64,000 nucleotides of DNA from JAICNG01 sp035249985 (GCA_035249985.1 DATFFP010000030.1:29617-93616), one strand, 5' to 3'. Positions 34,233 through 43,398 are shown, numbered from the stretch's first letter. Numbers and translations are program-made. Notes: generated by a model from the sequence alone, not told the origin.

Positions 34233-35345
34233 ATGCGCTTTACGATAACTCGAGAGAAACTCCAGGAAGGGCTTAGCGCAGTGACAGCCAGCATACCAGC
34301 CAAGACCACCCTTCCAGTCTTGGCTAATCTTTTAGTTGAGACGACAGAGAGAGGTATCAGGCTATCAGGAACAGATCTCGATATTGCCGTTAGTACCGAG
34401 GTCATCGCGGATGTTGATGGACAGGGAGCCATAACCATTCCAGCGAAGAAGCTGGCAGAAATTGCCAGAGAGCTACCATCTGCTCCTGTCCGCATGTCAG
34501 CTACAGGAGAACAGCGGGTAACACTTGAGTGTGGCAAGACTCGATTTCGTCTCCTTGGGTTACCAAAAGACGAATTCCCTAGTTTTCCATCAGTCCGGTT
34601 CTCTGAGAGCTGGCGTGTACGATCTGGTGATCTCCAGAAGCTGATTTCTCACACAGCGTTTGCTGCATCAACAGAGGAATCTCGGCCGATTCTTAATGGT
34701 GTTCTTTGGGAGATGCGGCCTGGGCATATGAGGATGGTTGCTACAAATGGTCATCGCCTGGCCAAAATCGAGTTGCCTCTGGAATCCATTGGAGCTCCAT
34801 CTGCCGATTTGATTGTTCCTCCAAAAGCGTTGGAGCAAATTCGGCGGCTCTTTGCTGCCGAGGAGGATCTTGAAATTGCTCGGGGGGATAATCATCTAGG
34901 CTTTCGCTCGCCATTTACAGCTGTTTTTACACGGCTGATTGAAGGACCGTACCCAAACTATGAACAGGTTATCCCTCGTGATAATGAGCGAGTTGCTGTT
35001 GCGGATCGTAACGCACTCTTCCAGGCATTGAAGCGCATGTCGATCATAGCGTCCGATCAAACTCATCGGATTCGTTTGGCGTTCAATAGCGGCATGGTAA
35101 AGTTCAGTGTTCAAACACCTGACCTTGGTGAGGCACAGGACGAGCTATCAGTGAGCTATGAGGGGGATCCGCTCGAGATCGGATTCAATGCGAGCTATCT
35201 GCTCGAGATTCTGCGCTACATGCCAACTGACGAAGTCCGGATGACTTTCAAGGCACCCGAACGTGCTGCAACCGTAGAACCGATGGGCTGGAACGATCCT
35301 GCGAAGTACCTATGTCTCGTCATGCCGTTGCGACTTGTGGACTAG
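34233..35345 (+). CDS. dnaN: DNA polymerase III beta subunit (sliding clamp)
   Basis: 370 residues, full length. Opening MRFTITREKLQEGLSAVTASI and mid-protein RLLGLPKDEFPSFPSV, VATNGHRLAKIELP, and the C-terminal MPLRL are beta-clamp features. The clamp tethers polymerases to DNA. GGAG precedes the ATG. Base composition is much more AT-rich than most of the window. The TAG stop overlaps the convergent lipoprotein stop (CTAG). Confidence 0.99.
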   Translation: MRFTITREKLQEGLSAVTASIPAKTTLPVLANLLVETTERGIRLSGTDLDIAVSTEVIADVDGQGAITIPAKKLAEIARELPSAPVRMSATGEQRVTLECGKTRFRLLGLPKDEFPSFPSVRFSESWRVRSGDLQKLISHTAFAASTEESRPILNGVLWEMRPGHMRMVATNGHRLAKIELPLESIGAPSADLIVPPKALEQIRRLFAAEEDLEIARGDNHLGFRSPFTAVFTRLIEGPYPNYEQVIPRDNERVAVADRNALFQALKRMSIIASDQTHRIRLAFNSGMVKFSVQTPDLGEAQDELSVSYEGDPLEIGFNASYLLEILRYMPTDEVRMTFKAPERAATVEPMGWNDPAKYLCLVMPLRLVD

Positions 35346-36220
35346 GGATGGGGAGCAATTGGTTCAATTCCATCGAGTCGAATTGTTTGAACTGTTGTCT
35401 GGTGGAAAACAGTGGCAGTATTGCCAAGCTGAACGGTGATCGTTCCGGCAGACTGCGTCTGAATGTGCGAAGGCAAGCGATTAGCGGTTGCGAACGACGC
35501 TGTTCCATGTGAGGTAATTGAGCCGCTTACTTTAAGTGAGTCTCTCCTGAGTACTCCTGCACCTTGTAGTCGTGTCTGTTGTCGAAGTGCCAGTTCTGTT
35601 GGCTCCCGCCTGAGGTCGCGCAGCTCCCGTGTGATCGTTAGCTCAATTTCAGTCCCTGCTCTACAAGCGCGATCGACGATTGTATCTGTGTACACCTGAC
35701 TGACAGGGCTATACAGCTGGACTGGAAGCTCAGGCAGTATCAGCTCGCGAGCGGTAGTGACAAACTGGCTGTACATGCATAACGAGTCTGCAAGTCGACG
35801 CTCAGTGACTACACCGGTTCTCGAGAACTTCGCGCTCAGAACTGAATCCAGCCTCAAAGGCTCCTGAGATCTCTGGGGTAGGATCGAACCCTGGGTTGTA
35901 ATCGATATTGAGTCGATCGTAACTGTGACTCCGAAAATCGAGTCGGATTCTGCGCGGACTATAACGAGAACTATTGCCCTCATGATGACGCTGCCCGGAA
36001 TCGTATCTTCTGCTGAGCCTTGAGCCCGAATGTCAGCGGTCTGTTCGAAACGGTACCGGTAGAGACTCGGTGTGAATGAGTGCAATCTCGTTGTAGCTTC
36101 AGCAGGCGTAGGTATTTGTGGGGTGCCAGGTGGTGATACTGGTGGTGCGGGAGTGGTTGATGCACACCCGACAACAAATCCTACCAGCCCTGCCGTGACG
36201 GCGATTTCTTGTAGGCGCAT
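35342..36220 (-). CDS. Putative lipoprotein of unknown function
   Basis: 292 residues from ATG 36220. The lipobox ends at Cys19 (VGFVVGC), so it is a predicted lipoprotein, followed by a Pro/Thr-rich linker. An upstream ATG at 36259 falls inside the rnpB terminator and is disfavoured. The rest is beta-rich with no recognised family. The stop overlaps that of dnaN. Lower GC than genes elsewhere in the window. Confidence 0.75.
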   Translation of the reverse strand: MRLQEIAVTAGLVGFVVGCASTTPAPPVSPPGTPQIPTPAEATTRLHSFTPSLYRYRFEQTADIRAQGSAEDTIPGSVIMRAIVLVIVRAESDSIFGVTVTIDSISITTQGSILPQRSQEPLRLDSVLSAKFSRTGVVTERRLADSLCMYSQFVTTARELILPELPVQLYSPVSQVYTDTIVDRACRAGTEIELTITRELRDLRREPTELALRQQTRLQGAGVLRRDSLKVSGSITSHGTASFATANRLPSHIQTQSAGTITVQLGNTATVFHQTTVQTIRLDGIEPIAPHP

Positions 36221-36234
36221 ATGCTCAATATGAT

Positions 36235-36274
36235 AACTGGCCTTTTGCGATAGCATCACCGCAAAAGGCCAGTT
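36235..36274 (-). terminator. Terminator of rnpB
   Basis: A perfect 15-bp stem (AACTGGCCTTTTGCG with its complement) around a 10-nt loop, just after the 3' end of RNase P RNA. On the minus strand it carries an internal AAAA/TTTT block rather than a long T-tail. Confidence 0.75.
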
Positions 36275-36277
36275 GGA

Positions 36278-36656
36278 TGTGCAGCCTGTAAGCCGGGTTC
36301 TGTCGGACGCTATTCTGTCCGGACGGTCATTCCTCTTGGGGTACGATCGCTCGTACCCTCTAGCAGCCTACCCGCGGCGTCTTGGTCGGGGCGGAACCAC
36401 CCCTCGCCGCCTATTCGGCCTTGCTCCAGCCGGGGTTTACCGTGCCACACGTGTTACCACGTGCGCGGTGAGCTCTTACCTCGCCGTTTCACCCTTGCCT
36501 GATCCACTCATGGTAGCTGGCCATCGGCGGTCTGTTTTCTGTGGCACTTTCCGTCGTCTCACGACGCCCAGACGTTATCTGGCGGCTCGTCCTGTGGAGC
36601 CCGGACTTTCCTCGGCGCTACGGGTACCGCAGTCGCCGCGACCGTCCGGCTGCACA
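36278..36656 (-). ncRNA. rnpB: RNase P RNA component
   Basis: Conserved regions on the minus strand are all recognisable: GAGGAAAGTCCGGGCTCC (CR-I), AGTGCCACAGAAA (CR-II), GGGTGAAACGGCGAGGTAAG (CR-III), AGAGGAATGACCG (CR-IV) and ACAGAACCCGGCTTACAG (CR-V). The P1 helix pairs GTGCAGCC at the 5' end with GGCTGCAC at the 3' end, fixing the ends at about 36656 and 36278 (about 379 nt). This is a type A-like bacterial RNA. It is the catalytic RNA of RNase P, which trims tRNA 5' leaders. It sits in the 499-bp gap between two lipoprotein genes. Confidence 0.97.
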
Positions 36657-36665
36657 CCGTTGAAA

Positions 36666-36694
36666 AATATAACTAGTGAGATACCCGTTTCCAA
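36666..36694 (-). promoter_or_regulatory. Vegetative promoter of rnpB
   Basis: TTGGAA (36694-36689) is followed after exactly 17 nt by TATATT (36671-36666) on the minus strand, about 10 nt upstream of the RNA 5' end. It is one of the clearest sigma-70-type promoters in the window. Confidence 0.75.
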
Positions 36695-36719
36695 TTGGTG
36701 CCCCTGTGTAACTAAACTC

Positions 36720-37526
36720 TCAGTGCGTCCTTGGCTGTGCTCGCCAGATTGACCGCTCCTTCGCGTAGTAAAAGGCACCGTCAGCTCCCCACTGTCCTGC
36801 TGATGGGGGAAGCCCCGTAGCCTGTCCCGTCAGGCTGTCGATCGCTTGCATATGTCCACTAGGCAGATGCGCGAGGTACCACGTCGGGTTTACGGTTGTT
36901 CCGCGACCGTCGTTTGCCACCACGTGTACTGCCGCAAAGGTGTCACTAGGGGCAAGAATAACGCTGTCTGCCCGGTAGCGTAGTGTTGAGCCCTGTGGTG
37001 TCCCTTCTGGCTGGACCCGGATAGAGTCGATGAAGGCCTGAGCCCGAGAGAGCGCGGTCGCGTTTTGGGCTGGAGCAGTTGAGCTACCTGGTACCGTCGT
37101 CGGGCCGGTGACCTCGAGGGCCTCGAGTTGTGCTGCATGCGCGTCTACAACCACGCGCACACCTTGCCCGGTTCCCGCGGTAAAACTCAACTGGTGTGCA
37201 CCGCTCCACCAAAACGCCCTGACGGAGTCCGGCCAGGCGAGTTGCGCTGCTGAGCGCCCTGAGGACTCAACCAATCCAAGGCCACGTGTTATTCCCTTTG
37301 CTGGATCGGCGAAGAGAAAGGCGACGCTACCACCATCGGGCTCTGGCTGAAGGCGCTGGATCCGCGCTGAATCGCTCAGGGTGTCGACTCCGACTATGCT
37401 AATCGTGGCCAACGGGGTAGTTGTCGCGACGAGCCCCAAGGCCGCTGATGCTTCGGTGTCGTCCTGACGGCTAGTGCACCCCGCTAGCATGGCAGAGATG
37501 CTGATCCAGAGAAGTAATTGCCGCAT
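36720..37526 (-). CDS. Putative lipoprotein with WD40-like or hydrolase-type repeats
   Basis: 268 residues from ATG 37526. The signal ends in a lipobox with Cys17 (SAMLAGC). The mature part has patterns such as GGSVAFLFADPAKGI and VRAFWWSGAHQLSF, reminiscent of TolB/PD40-type beta-propeller blades, but too weak to assign. Upstream ATG 37580 lacks family support. It diverges from the AraC-type regulator. Confidence 0.65.
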   Translation of the reverse strand: MRQLLLWISISAMLAGCTSRQDDTEASAALGLVATTTPLATISIVGVDTLSDSARIQRLQPEPDGGSVAFLFADPAKGITRGLGLVESSGRSAAQLAWPDSVRAFWWSGAHQLSFTAGTGQGVRVVVDAHAAQLEALEVTGPTTVPGSSTAPAQNATALSRAQAFIDSIRVQPEGTPQGSTLRYRADSVILAPSDTFAAVHVVANDGRGTTVNPTWYLAHLPSGHMQAIDSLTGQATGLPPSAGQWGADGAFYYAKERSIWRAQPRTH

Positions 37527-37660
37527 AGTTGCTGTCACTAGCCTGCAAGAGATGGGCGCAAATCCATAGTTCCCCAGCATCTATTTGTTTCCACGCTGAC
37601 CAGGGGTATCAGGTGTCTGACATTTCTTTCCGGAAACGGGAGCTGCCGACAGGCTGTACG

Positions 37661-37673
37661 ATGACGACGTCAT
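37661..37673. promoter_or_regulatory. Palindrome ATGACGACGTCAT in a divergent promoter region
   Basis: A perfect 13-mer palindrome with a central A, 50 bp before the AraC-type regulator gene. A second palindrome TTTCCGGAAA lies at 37627-37636. Either could be the operator of the regulator or of the lipoprotein gene on the other side. Confidence 0.35.
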
Positions 37674-37723
37674 GACTCCAACTCTCGATTTTCCCGCTGT
37701 CTCAACTTGAGAGATAGCGGATT

Positions 37724-38611
37724 ATGCTTGCCACCATGGGGCCGCAAAGCCTGACACCAGTCGCAACAGTCCTTCTGCCACCCGAGCGTCTTCGGGTCGA
37801 TGCTGCCGGGGAAGGTCTCTACCGGACGCTGCATAGAGATTCGCTCGATGATGCGATGCACGACCTCAAGGCACATCGAGCGCATGCGGTAGTGATTTCC
37901 GTTGCTTGCTGCGGTGGCTCAGAGGTAGCCAAGGTAGCTCAGCTAGTTCGTGAATTTCCTCGTATTCCTGCTGTTGCACTCTTGACGCAGGTTGAGCCTT
38001 CAACTCCTCGTGCTGTCTTATATCTGGGGCGCTCTGGTCTCCAGACTCTGATAGATGTCCGCACTGCTGGAGGCTGGCGAGAGCTGCGTGAGGCTCTAGT
38101 TGCCGAGCGTGGAGCGAGTGTCGAACGGCTAGCGCTTGGCCAGCTCGCGCTGGATCTCGTGGGTGTGCCATCAGACTGTTGGCGGTTTTTCGAAGCGCTA
38201 TTCGGCCCGAGTGCGCGCATAACGACGGTGCGTACACTTGCAGCGCATCTCCACGTCCTCCCAAGCACTCTCATGAGTCGCTTCTTCCGGGCCCGGCTTC
38301 CTGCTCCCAAGCGCTATCTCGCTACTGCACGGCTTGTTAGAGCTGCACATCTCTTCGAGAACCCGGGTCTATCAGTCGCGAGCGTAGCGAACGTCCTTGA
38401 CTATTCGTCTCCCCAGAGCTTTGGGCGGCATGTGCGGACCATGCTTCATGCGACGGCCGTAGAATTCCGTCGTCGATACACGGGCCAGCGAATGCTTGAT
38501 CACTTTCGCCAGGAGCTGGTGATTCCATATCTGCCTACACTCCGTGTCTTTGCGCCTCTTACCCCACCACCGGGGTGGTTGGCTCCGGAGCTGCCGAACG
38601 ATGTAATGTGA
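37724..38611 (+). CDS. AraC/XylS-type helix-turn-helix regulator with receiver-like N-terminus
   Basis: 295 residues. The C-terminal half has the double HTH: ITTVRTLAAHLHVLPSTLM, then YLATARLVRAAHLFE and VASVANVLDYSSPQSFGRHV. The N-terminal half (about 1-130) looks like a degenerate response-regulator or PAS-like fold: VLLPPERL, alternating strands and helices, but no conserved phospho-Asp pair. Target genes are unknown; a palindrome in the divergent region is a candidate site. GAGAGATAGCGG precedes the ATG. Confidence 0.8.
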   Translation: MLATMGPQSLTPVATVLLPPERLRVDAAGEGLYRTLHRDSLDDAMHDLKAHRAHAVVISVACCGGSEVAKVAQLVREFPRIPAVALLTQVEPSTPRAVLYLGRSGLQTLIDVRTAGGWRELREALVAERGASVERLALGQLALDLVGVPSDCWRFFEALFGPSARITTVRTLAAHLHVLPSTLMSRFFRARLPAPKRYLATARLVRAAHLFENPGLSVASVANVLDYSSPQSFGRHVRTMLHATAVEFRRRYTGQRMLDHFRQELVIPYLPTLRVFAPLTPPPGWLAPELPNDVM

Positions 38612-38622
38612 TCGAGAACGAG

Positions 38623-39177
38623 TCACGACTGCATCCGTGCTACAATGTCGGATGCACGCGTCAACGCGATTACCCGAAACCCCTCCGCTTCGAGTGCCTC
38701 ACGACCGCCCTCTTCTCGGTCGACGAGTGCAAGAACCCCAGTAATCTCACCACCGGCATCTCGAACTGCTCGTGCAGCTTTGATTGCCGAGCTACCGGTT
38801 GTGATCACGTCTTCGACAACGGCTACCGAATCGCCTGAGCGGAATGGCCCCTCGATAAGCTGGCCCATCCCGTGCGACTTGGTCTCCTTCCGGACCGTGA
38901 ACGCGCGGATAGGCCGGTCGCTGCCGGCACTTGCGTACGCAATTGCGTAGGCGATTGGATCAGCACCGAGTGTCATTCCCCCGACAGAGTCTACATTCCA
39001 GTGCGCCTCGTATAAGGCGTGCAGTCCCGCCGATCCAATAATCGTCAGGCCTTCCGGACTCATTGTGGTGAGGCGCGCGTCGATGTAGAGTGTGGACGGA
39101 CGTCCCGACGAAAGGGTGAACTCTCCTCGCCTTGCCGACCTCGACGCGAGCAGTTGCACCAAGTCTGGTATGCTCAT
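38623..39177 (-). CDS. pyrE: Orotate phosphoribosyltransferase
   Basis: 184 residues. PRPP-binding motif VAVVEDVITTGSSAIKA and the orotate-site region TLSSGRPSTLYIDARL at the N-terminus. It converts orotate and PRPP to OMP in pyrimidine synthesis. It lies alone between a regulator and a kinase, away from other pyr genes; upp (25.3 kb) handles salvage. The last residues face the convergent regulator gene with an 11-bp gap. Confidence 0.95.
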   Translation of the reverse strand: MSIPDLVQLLASRSARRGEFTLSSGRPSTLYIDARLTTMSPEGLTIIGSAGLHALYEAHWNVDSVGGMTLGADPIAYAIAYASAGSDRPIRAFTVRKETKSHGMGQLIEGPFRSGDSVAVVEDVITTGSSAIKAARAVRDAGGEITGVLALVDREEGGREALEAEGFRVIALTRASDIVARMQS

Positions 39178-39243
39178 GAGCCACTAGGTTAACGGACGCT
39201 CGACGATGGCGTCAACGACCATATGGCTCCCGTCTCTTCCTAG

Positions 39244-40968
39244 ATGTTCCGTCGCTCGCCCCCACGTCTTTCCTCTCTCGCACTCCTCGCTGCGCAGCTG
39301 CTCGGTCTCGCCGGGCTCTACGCAGCAGATCGCGCCATCACGCATGGTGCTCGCGCTCGGGTAGAGCTCGACGCTGCAGAGACAGCTGCATTCGCCGAGG
39401 GCCTGCTTTCGTCGCACGTTCAAACACTGCGCGCAATGCGCGGAGCGTTGGCAGACAGTGACGATGCGCTCTACGACCGGCGGATCTCGACACTCGTCGA
39501 GGATCTCATCGAAGAAAGATTGCTTTTCAGGCGCATGTGGATGTCAGACTCCGCGGGTGTCGTTCGCTACCAGCGTCTCTTCGGTGCCCCAGGGCCACTT
39601 CTCCCGCACGGCGTAGACATCGACACGGCGAGCGCTCTTCAGTTGCGGACGACAACCGCAGTTGTTCGGCAGACCCGCCAGCCAGCGATATCCACTGCGG
39701 GGCGGATCCTCACCGGCGAGCGAGGGTTCAGCATCGTTGTCCCCCTCATCGTTGGGGATCAGACCGTCGGCTTCGCAGGCGGGACACTTATTGCGGCAAA
39801 CCTGCTACATGAGATTTCTCGGCGCCGTCCGCTCGAAGATGCGGCCGTCGCGATCATAGCGAGGGGTGACACGGTCGCCGCACAGAATCCCGACTCGGCA
39901 AGTGAACGAATGCGTTATGCCGCAGTCAACACCTTCCACGTTCCGGGTGGAGCGGAATGGCAGGTGTCCGTAGCGCGACCCGCGCGAGACACACTCGCTC
40001 GTGTCGCAATGTGGGCGATCGGATTGGCAATGATCGGCGCGTTGAGCCTTGCACTCGTTCGAGAGCGTCGGGAAGGCCGGCGAGTCGCAGAGCGGTCCAC
40101 TGAGCTCGAGCGGCTCTCGACGGAGCTGCTACGTGCGAATCGCGCCAAGAGCGAATTTCTAGCGAATGTTTCGCACGAGCTCCGGACACCGCTGAATGCA
40201 ATCGTTGGGTTCGTTGATTTGCTGCGCGATGGTGTCTACGGTGAGTTGGCACCACGCCAGGTAAACCCCGTTGATCGGATTGCCGCGTCGGCAGCGCACT
40301 TGCGGCATCTCGTGGATCAAATCCTCGACATTGCCAAGATGGCGGCGGGGCGTATGGAGATGCACCCCGAGCCGGTTGACCTCCGACCATTCGTGATTGA
40401 TGTCGCGAGCGAATTCGAGGCGCTCATTGCAGACCGGGGCCTCAATCTCTCATTGGCCATCGGTGGGTCGCTCCCGCGGGTGCGCACCGATCCAACGCAC
40501 CTCCGGCAGATCATCGTCAATTTGCTCGGGAACGCCGTGAAATACACACCGACAGGCGGCATTGCGGTCCGCGCCCGAGTCACTGATGAGCGGAGCGCGA
40601 ACCATGTAGTCGGCACGCCGTCGCTGGTTGGGGCTCCGCAAGGAGGCCGAGTGTGGATTGCGCTTCAGATCGCGGATTCGGGCATCGGCATTGCCCCTGC
40701 GGATCTTGGTCGTGTGTTCGAGGAATTCGAGCAGGTCAACGCCGGGCCACGCGGTGACTCGATGCAGCGTGGAACAGGCCTCGGTCTTCCGATCTCTCGC
40801 CGGCTCGCGCGCTTGCTAGGGGGCGACATCACCGTAGAGAGCGAGCTCGGGAAAGGCTCAACCTTCACGGTCTGGATACCTATCGATGCCGCCGACCTCG
40901 GGGTGCGAACTGGAGCCCAGACGCCAACTGCCGCAGCCGATCCAGTGAGCATCGGAGTAACGCGTTAG
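39244..40968 (+). CDS. Membrane sensor histidine kinase
   Basis: 574 residues. TM1 at about 10-30 (SLALLAAQLLGLAGLYA), a periplasmic sensor of about 220 residues with a Cache-like pattern (MWMSDSAGVVRYQRLF, RGFSIVVPLIV), TM2 near residue 255 (MWAIGLAMIGALSLALV), then HisKA with SHELRTPLNAIVGF and the ATPase domain: N box QIIVNLLGNAVKYT, G1 DSGIGIAP, G2 GTGLGLPIS. No response regulator gene is adjacent, so the partner is elsewhere. ATG 39244 follows directly on a pyrE-divergent region. Confidence 0.92.
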   Translation: MFRRSPPRLSSLALLAAQLLGLAGLYAADRAITHGARARVELDAAETAAFAEGLLSSHVQTLRAMRGALADSDDALYDRRISTLVEDLIEERLLFRRMWMSDSAGVVRYQRLFGAPGPLLPHGVDIDTASALQLRTTTAVVRQTRQPAISTAGRILTGERGFSIVVPLIVGDQTVGFAGGTLIAANLLHEISRRRPLEDAAVAIIARGDTVAAQNPDSASERMRYAAVNTFHVPGGAEWQVSVARPARDTLARVAMWAIGLAMIGALSLALVRERREGRRVAERSTELERLSTELLRANRAKSEFLANVSHELRTPLNAIVGFVDLLRDGVYGELAPRQVNPVDRIAASAAHLRHLVDQILDIAKMAAGRMEMHPEPVDLRPFVIDVASEFEALIADRGLNLSLAIGGSLPRVRTDPTHLRQIIVNLLGNAVKYTPTGGIAVRARVTDERSANHVVGTPSLVGAPQGGRVWIALQIADSGIGIAPADLGRVFEEFEQVNAGPRGDSMQRGTGLGLPISRRLARLLGGDITVESELGKGSTFTVWIPIDAADLGVRTGAQTPTAAADPVSIGVTR

Positions 40969-40989
40969 GTGCCCTGGAGCTTCCGGTCG

Positions 40990-41913
40990 TCAAGCGTCGG
41001 CGGGACGGCCGAACAACCCCTTCATCTTCCCCAGCAGTCCCTCCCGTCTCGGGGCTGGAGCCGGAGGCTCCAGGAGTGCCGCGCGGAGCTCCTGAGCCAT
41101 CGTCAGCACGTCACTGTACCGGCGGGTTGGGTCGCGCGAGAGGGCTCGCATGATTACTCCCTCGATACGACTATCGAAGGAGAGGTTGCCTCGGGCTGAG
41201 TTCAACGGAATCGGCGGCTGGCTCAGGAGCTGGGTGAAGAGCTCGCGCTGGGTACGTCCGAGGTAAGGGTGCGCCCCCGTCAGGAGATAGTACGCGATGG
41301 TGCCGAGGCTGTACTGGTCGGCGGCCGCAGTAACCAGCTCGCCGGACAGTGCCTCTGGCGCCACGTACATCAGCGTTCCGACAAAGAACCCCGCTCGGGT
41401 GAGCCGCTCCTCGGGGGAGAGCGTGGACTCGGCGGCAATGCCAAAATCGAGGAGTTTTACGTGTTTGCTCCCCGGATCGTACATCACATTGTCAGGCTTT
41501 AGGTCCCGATGGATGATGCCGGCCGTGTGGGCGGCGTTTACCGCATCGGCGATCTGACACACGATCTCCGCGACTTCCTCAGGGGTGAGCGGCGTATTAC
41601 GCTTCGCATAGCGCTCCAGCAGCTCGCCCAACGCCCATTCGATTGCCAGGAAGTGGAGCCCGGGACGCGCCTCACCGATCTCGATCGTCCGGACGACGTT
41701 CGGGTGGAGAACCCGAGTGCCGTACGAGGCTTCACGAAGAAATCGCGCGACAGCAGTCCGATCGTCGCGCAGCTTTTCCCGCAGAACCTTAATCGCAACC
41801 GCGCCGTGCTTAGGATGCTCGGCGCGGTAGACCACCGCGGTGCCGCCCTCACCGACTTTCTCGCGAATGGCGTAACCGGCGAGAGTCGTTCCGGAGAAGT
41901 CCTCGCGCGTCAC
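40990..41913 (-). CDS. Serine/threonine protein kinase (Hanks type)
   Basis: 307 residues from GTG 41913; a TTG at 41949 is the alternative and would leave only 21 bp to the divergent gene. Kinase motifs: glycine loop VGEGGTAVVY, catalytic Lys in AIKVLREKL, HRDLKPDN, DFGIAAES, APEAL. A short tail after the kinase domain (GLLGKMKGLFGRPADA) has no sensor or membrane segment. Cytosolic Hanks kinases in bacteria regulate cell-wall growth or metabolism; the target is unknown. Confidence 0.9.
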   Translation of the reverse strand: MTREDFSGTTLAGYAIREKVGEGGTAVVYRAEHPKHGAVAIKVLREKLRDDRTAVARFLREASYGTRVLHPNVVRTIEIGEARPGLHFLAIEWALGELLERYAKRNTPLTPEEVAEIVCQIADAVNAAHTAGIIHRDLKPDNVMYDPGSKHVKLLDFGIAAESTLSPEERLTRAGFFVGTLMYVAPEALSGELVTAAADQYSLGTIAYYLLTGAHPYLGRTQRELFTQLLSQPPIPLNSARGNLSFDSRIEGVIMRALSRDPTRRYSDVLTMAQELRAALLEPPAPAPRREGLLGKMKGLFGRPADA

Positions 41914-41970
41914 GTCGGCGAAGCTAACCCGCTCGTAGGAACCCAGCAAGCGTCACGGGTCACGTCCAGT

Positions 41971-43398
41971 ATGTCATCCTTGAAGATGTTCAGCAATCGC
42001 GCACTCTCTCCGTCACGGCGTAGTCGTGTGGCAACCGCCATGACGTGTATCCTCGGTGTCGTGGTCGGATGTCGGGGGCCACAACCCACGCCGGAGCCAG
42101 GAGCACCAGTGACGCGCGAGGCGGTCGCCCGCGGCACACCATCCACACTGCTGGACCCGACGGACCTGTATCAACGTAACGGAATGATCGCGCGAACCAC
42201 TCCGATGGCGTTTGTGGGCTCCGTCCGGTTTCTGCCAACGAGCTCCATTGACTCGACGTTGGTCCTGGTTGCGCTCTCCATGCCCAACCGGTCACTCACC
42301 TTTGCGGGTGCTGGCGATCGTCAGGAAGCGGCCTACACGGTGATCACGGAAGCCCGGCAGGGCGGCGCTGTCATACAGCGTCGCGAGGCGCGCGAGACCG
42401 TGCGCGTCGCGAGCTTTCGCGAAACCACCCGCGGTGATGAGAGCGTGATCTTTCAGCAGTACATGACGTTGTCGCCAGGCGACTACGAGCTCGCGGTCGT
42501 CGTGCGTGATGCTGGAAGCGCGCGGAGCGGGGCCTATGAGCTCCCGTGTTCCGTGCCGCGCCTTGCGAGTAGCGCTGTCGCAGCGCCGGTCGTCGCGTAC
42601 GAGGCTACTCCTCGCACGAACGCCGACTCGCTGCCGAATCTCATCGCCAATCCACGAGCCACGATTGTGTTCGGACGCGACACGATCGTTCCGGTGTACG
42701 TGGAGCAGGCAATGGCTGCAGGAACAGCCTCCGAGGCGATGCTGTCTGTCCTGTCAGAGGACGGGAACGTTCTTTGGAGCGACACGATTGCGCTGCAATC
42801 GGGCGTCGGCGTCGCCGGGGGACTGGGCCAGGTACCCGCAACACGGTTCGGTGTTGGCCACTTCTGGATAACGACGGCGCCGCTCAACGGTGCTGCACCG
42901 GCGGTCCGCGTCCCACTGTTCATCAGCTTCGGCGATGAGTGGGGGATAGCCCCCCTCGAAGAAATGCTGAGCTACCTCCGGTACTTCGCGGATGCTTCGC
43001 GCCTTCGTGCCCTGCAGGATGCCGCCCCGGAAGCGCGCGCATCGGCGTGGATGACGTTCTGGCGTGAGACAGACCCGGACCCGCAGAGCACGGAACACGA
43101 AGCGCTGCGTGACTACTTCCGCCGTTTGATCACGGTGAACGAGCGCTTCCGCGAAGAAGGCTCGGCAGGCTGGTTGACCGAGCGCGGGAGGGTTTTCATT
43201 ACGCTCGGCGAACCCGACCAGATCCTCGAGCAGGGCGATGTCGGTATCGGAAATCGCGGACGACTTCAGGTCTGGCAGTATCTGCAGCACCGGACGCAGT
43301 TCGTGTTCGTCGACCAGAGCGGATTTGGACGCTGGCGGTTGACGCCTGCGAGCGAGGCCGAGTTCGAATCGATCGCGATCCGCGTGCGGCGTCGCTGA
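41971..43398 (+). CDS. GWxTD domain-containing lipoprotein
   Basis: 475 residues from ATG 41971; an earlier ATG would run through the divergent kinase gene. The signal ends in Cys34 (GVVVGC). The C-terminal GWxTD-type motif is GWLTERGRVFITLGEPDQI (about residues 395-413), the mark of a family found in Bacteroidota-Gemmatimonadota-Acidobacteriota proteins of unknown function. The N-terminal half is beta-rich. The next gene, a lytic transglycosylase, follows at 32 bp, suggesting an envelope cluster. Confidence 0.82.
   Translation: MSSLKMFSNRALSPSRRSRVATAMTCILGVVVGCRGPQPTPEPGAPVTREAVARGTPSTLLDPTDLYQRNGMIARTTPMAFVGSVRFLPTSSIDSTLVLVALSMPNRSLTFAGAGDRQEAAYTVITEARQGGAVIQRREARETVRVASFRETTRGDESVIFQQYMTLSPGDYELAVVVRDAGSARSGAYELPCSVPRLASSAVAAPVVAYEATPRTNADSLPNLIANPRATIVFGRDTIVPVYVEQAMAAGTASEAMLSVLSEDGNVLWSDTIALQSGVGVAGGLGQVPATRFGVGHFWITTAPLNGAAPAVRVPLFISFGDEWGIAPLEEMLSYLRYFADASRLRALQDAAPEARASAWMTFWRETDPDPQSTEHEALRDYFRRLITVNERFREEGSAGWLTERGRVFITLGEPDQILEQGDVGIGNRGRLQVWQYLQHRTQFVFVDQSGFGRWRLTPASEAEFESIAIRVRRR

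Noticed and set aside
36273..36752. Long open frame overlapping rnpB on the plus strand
   Set aside because: It lies in the antisense of RNase P RNA with fully conserved RNA regions; no protein similarity.
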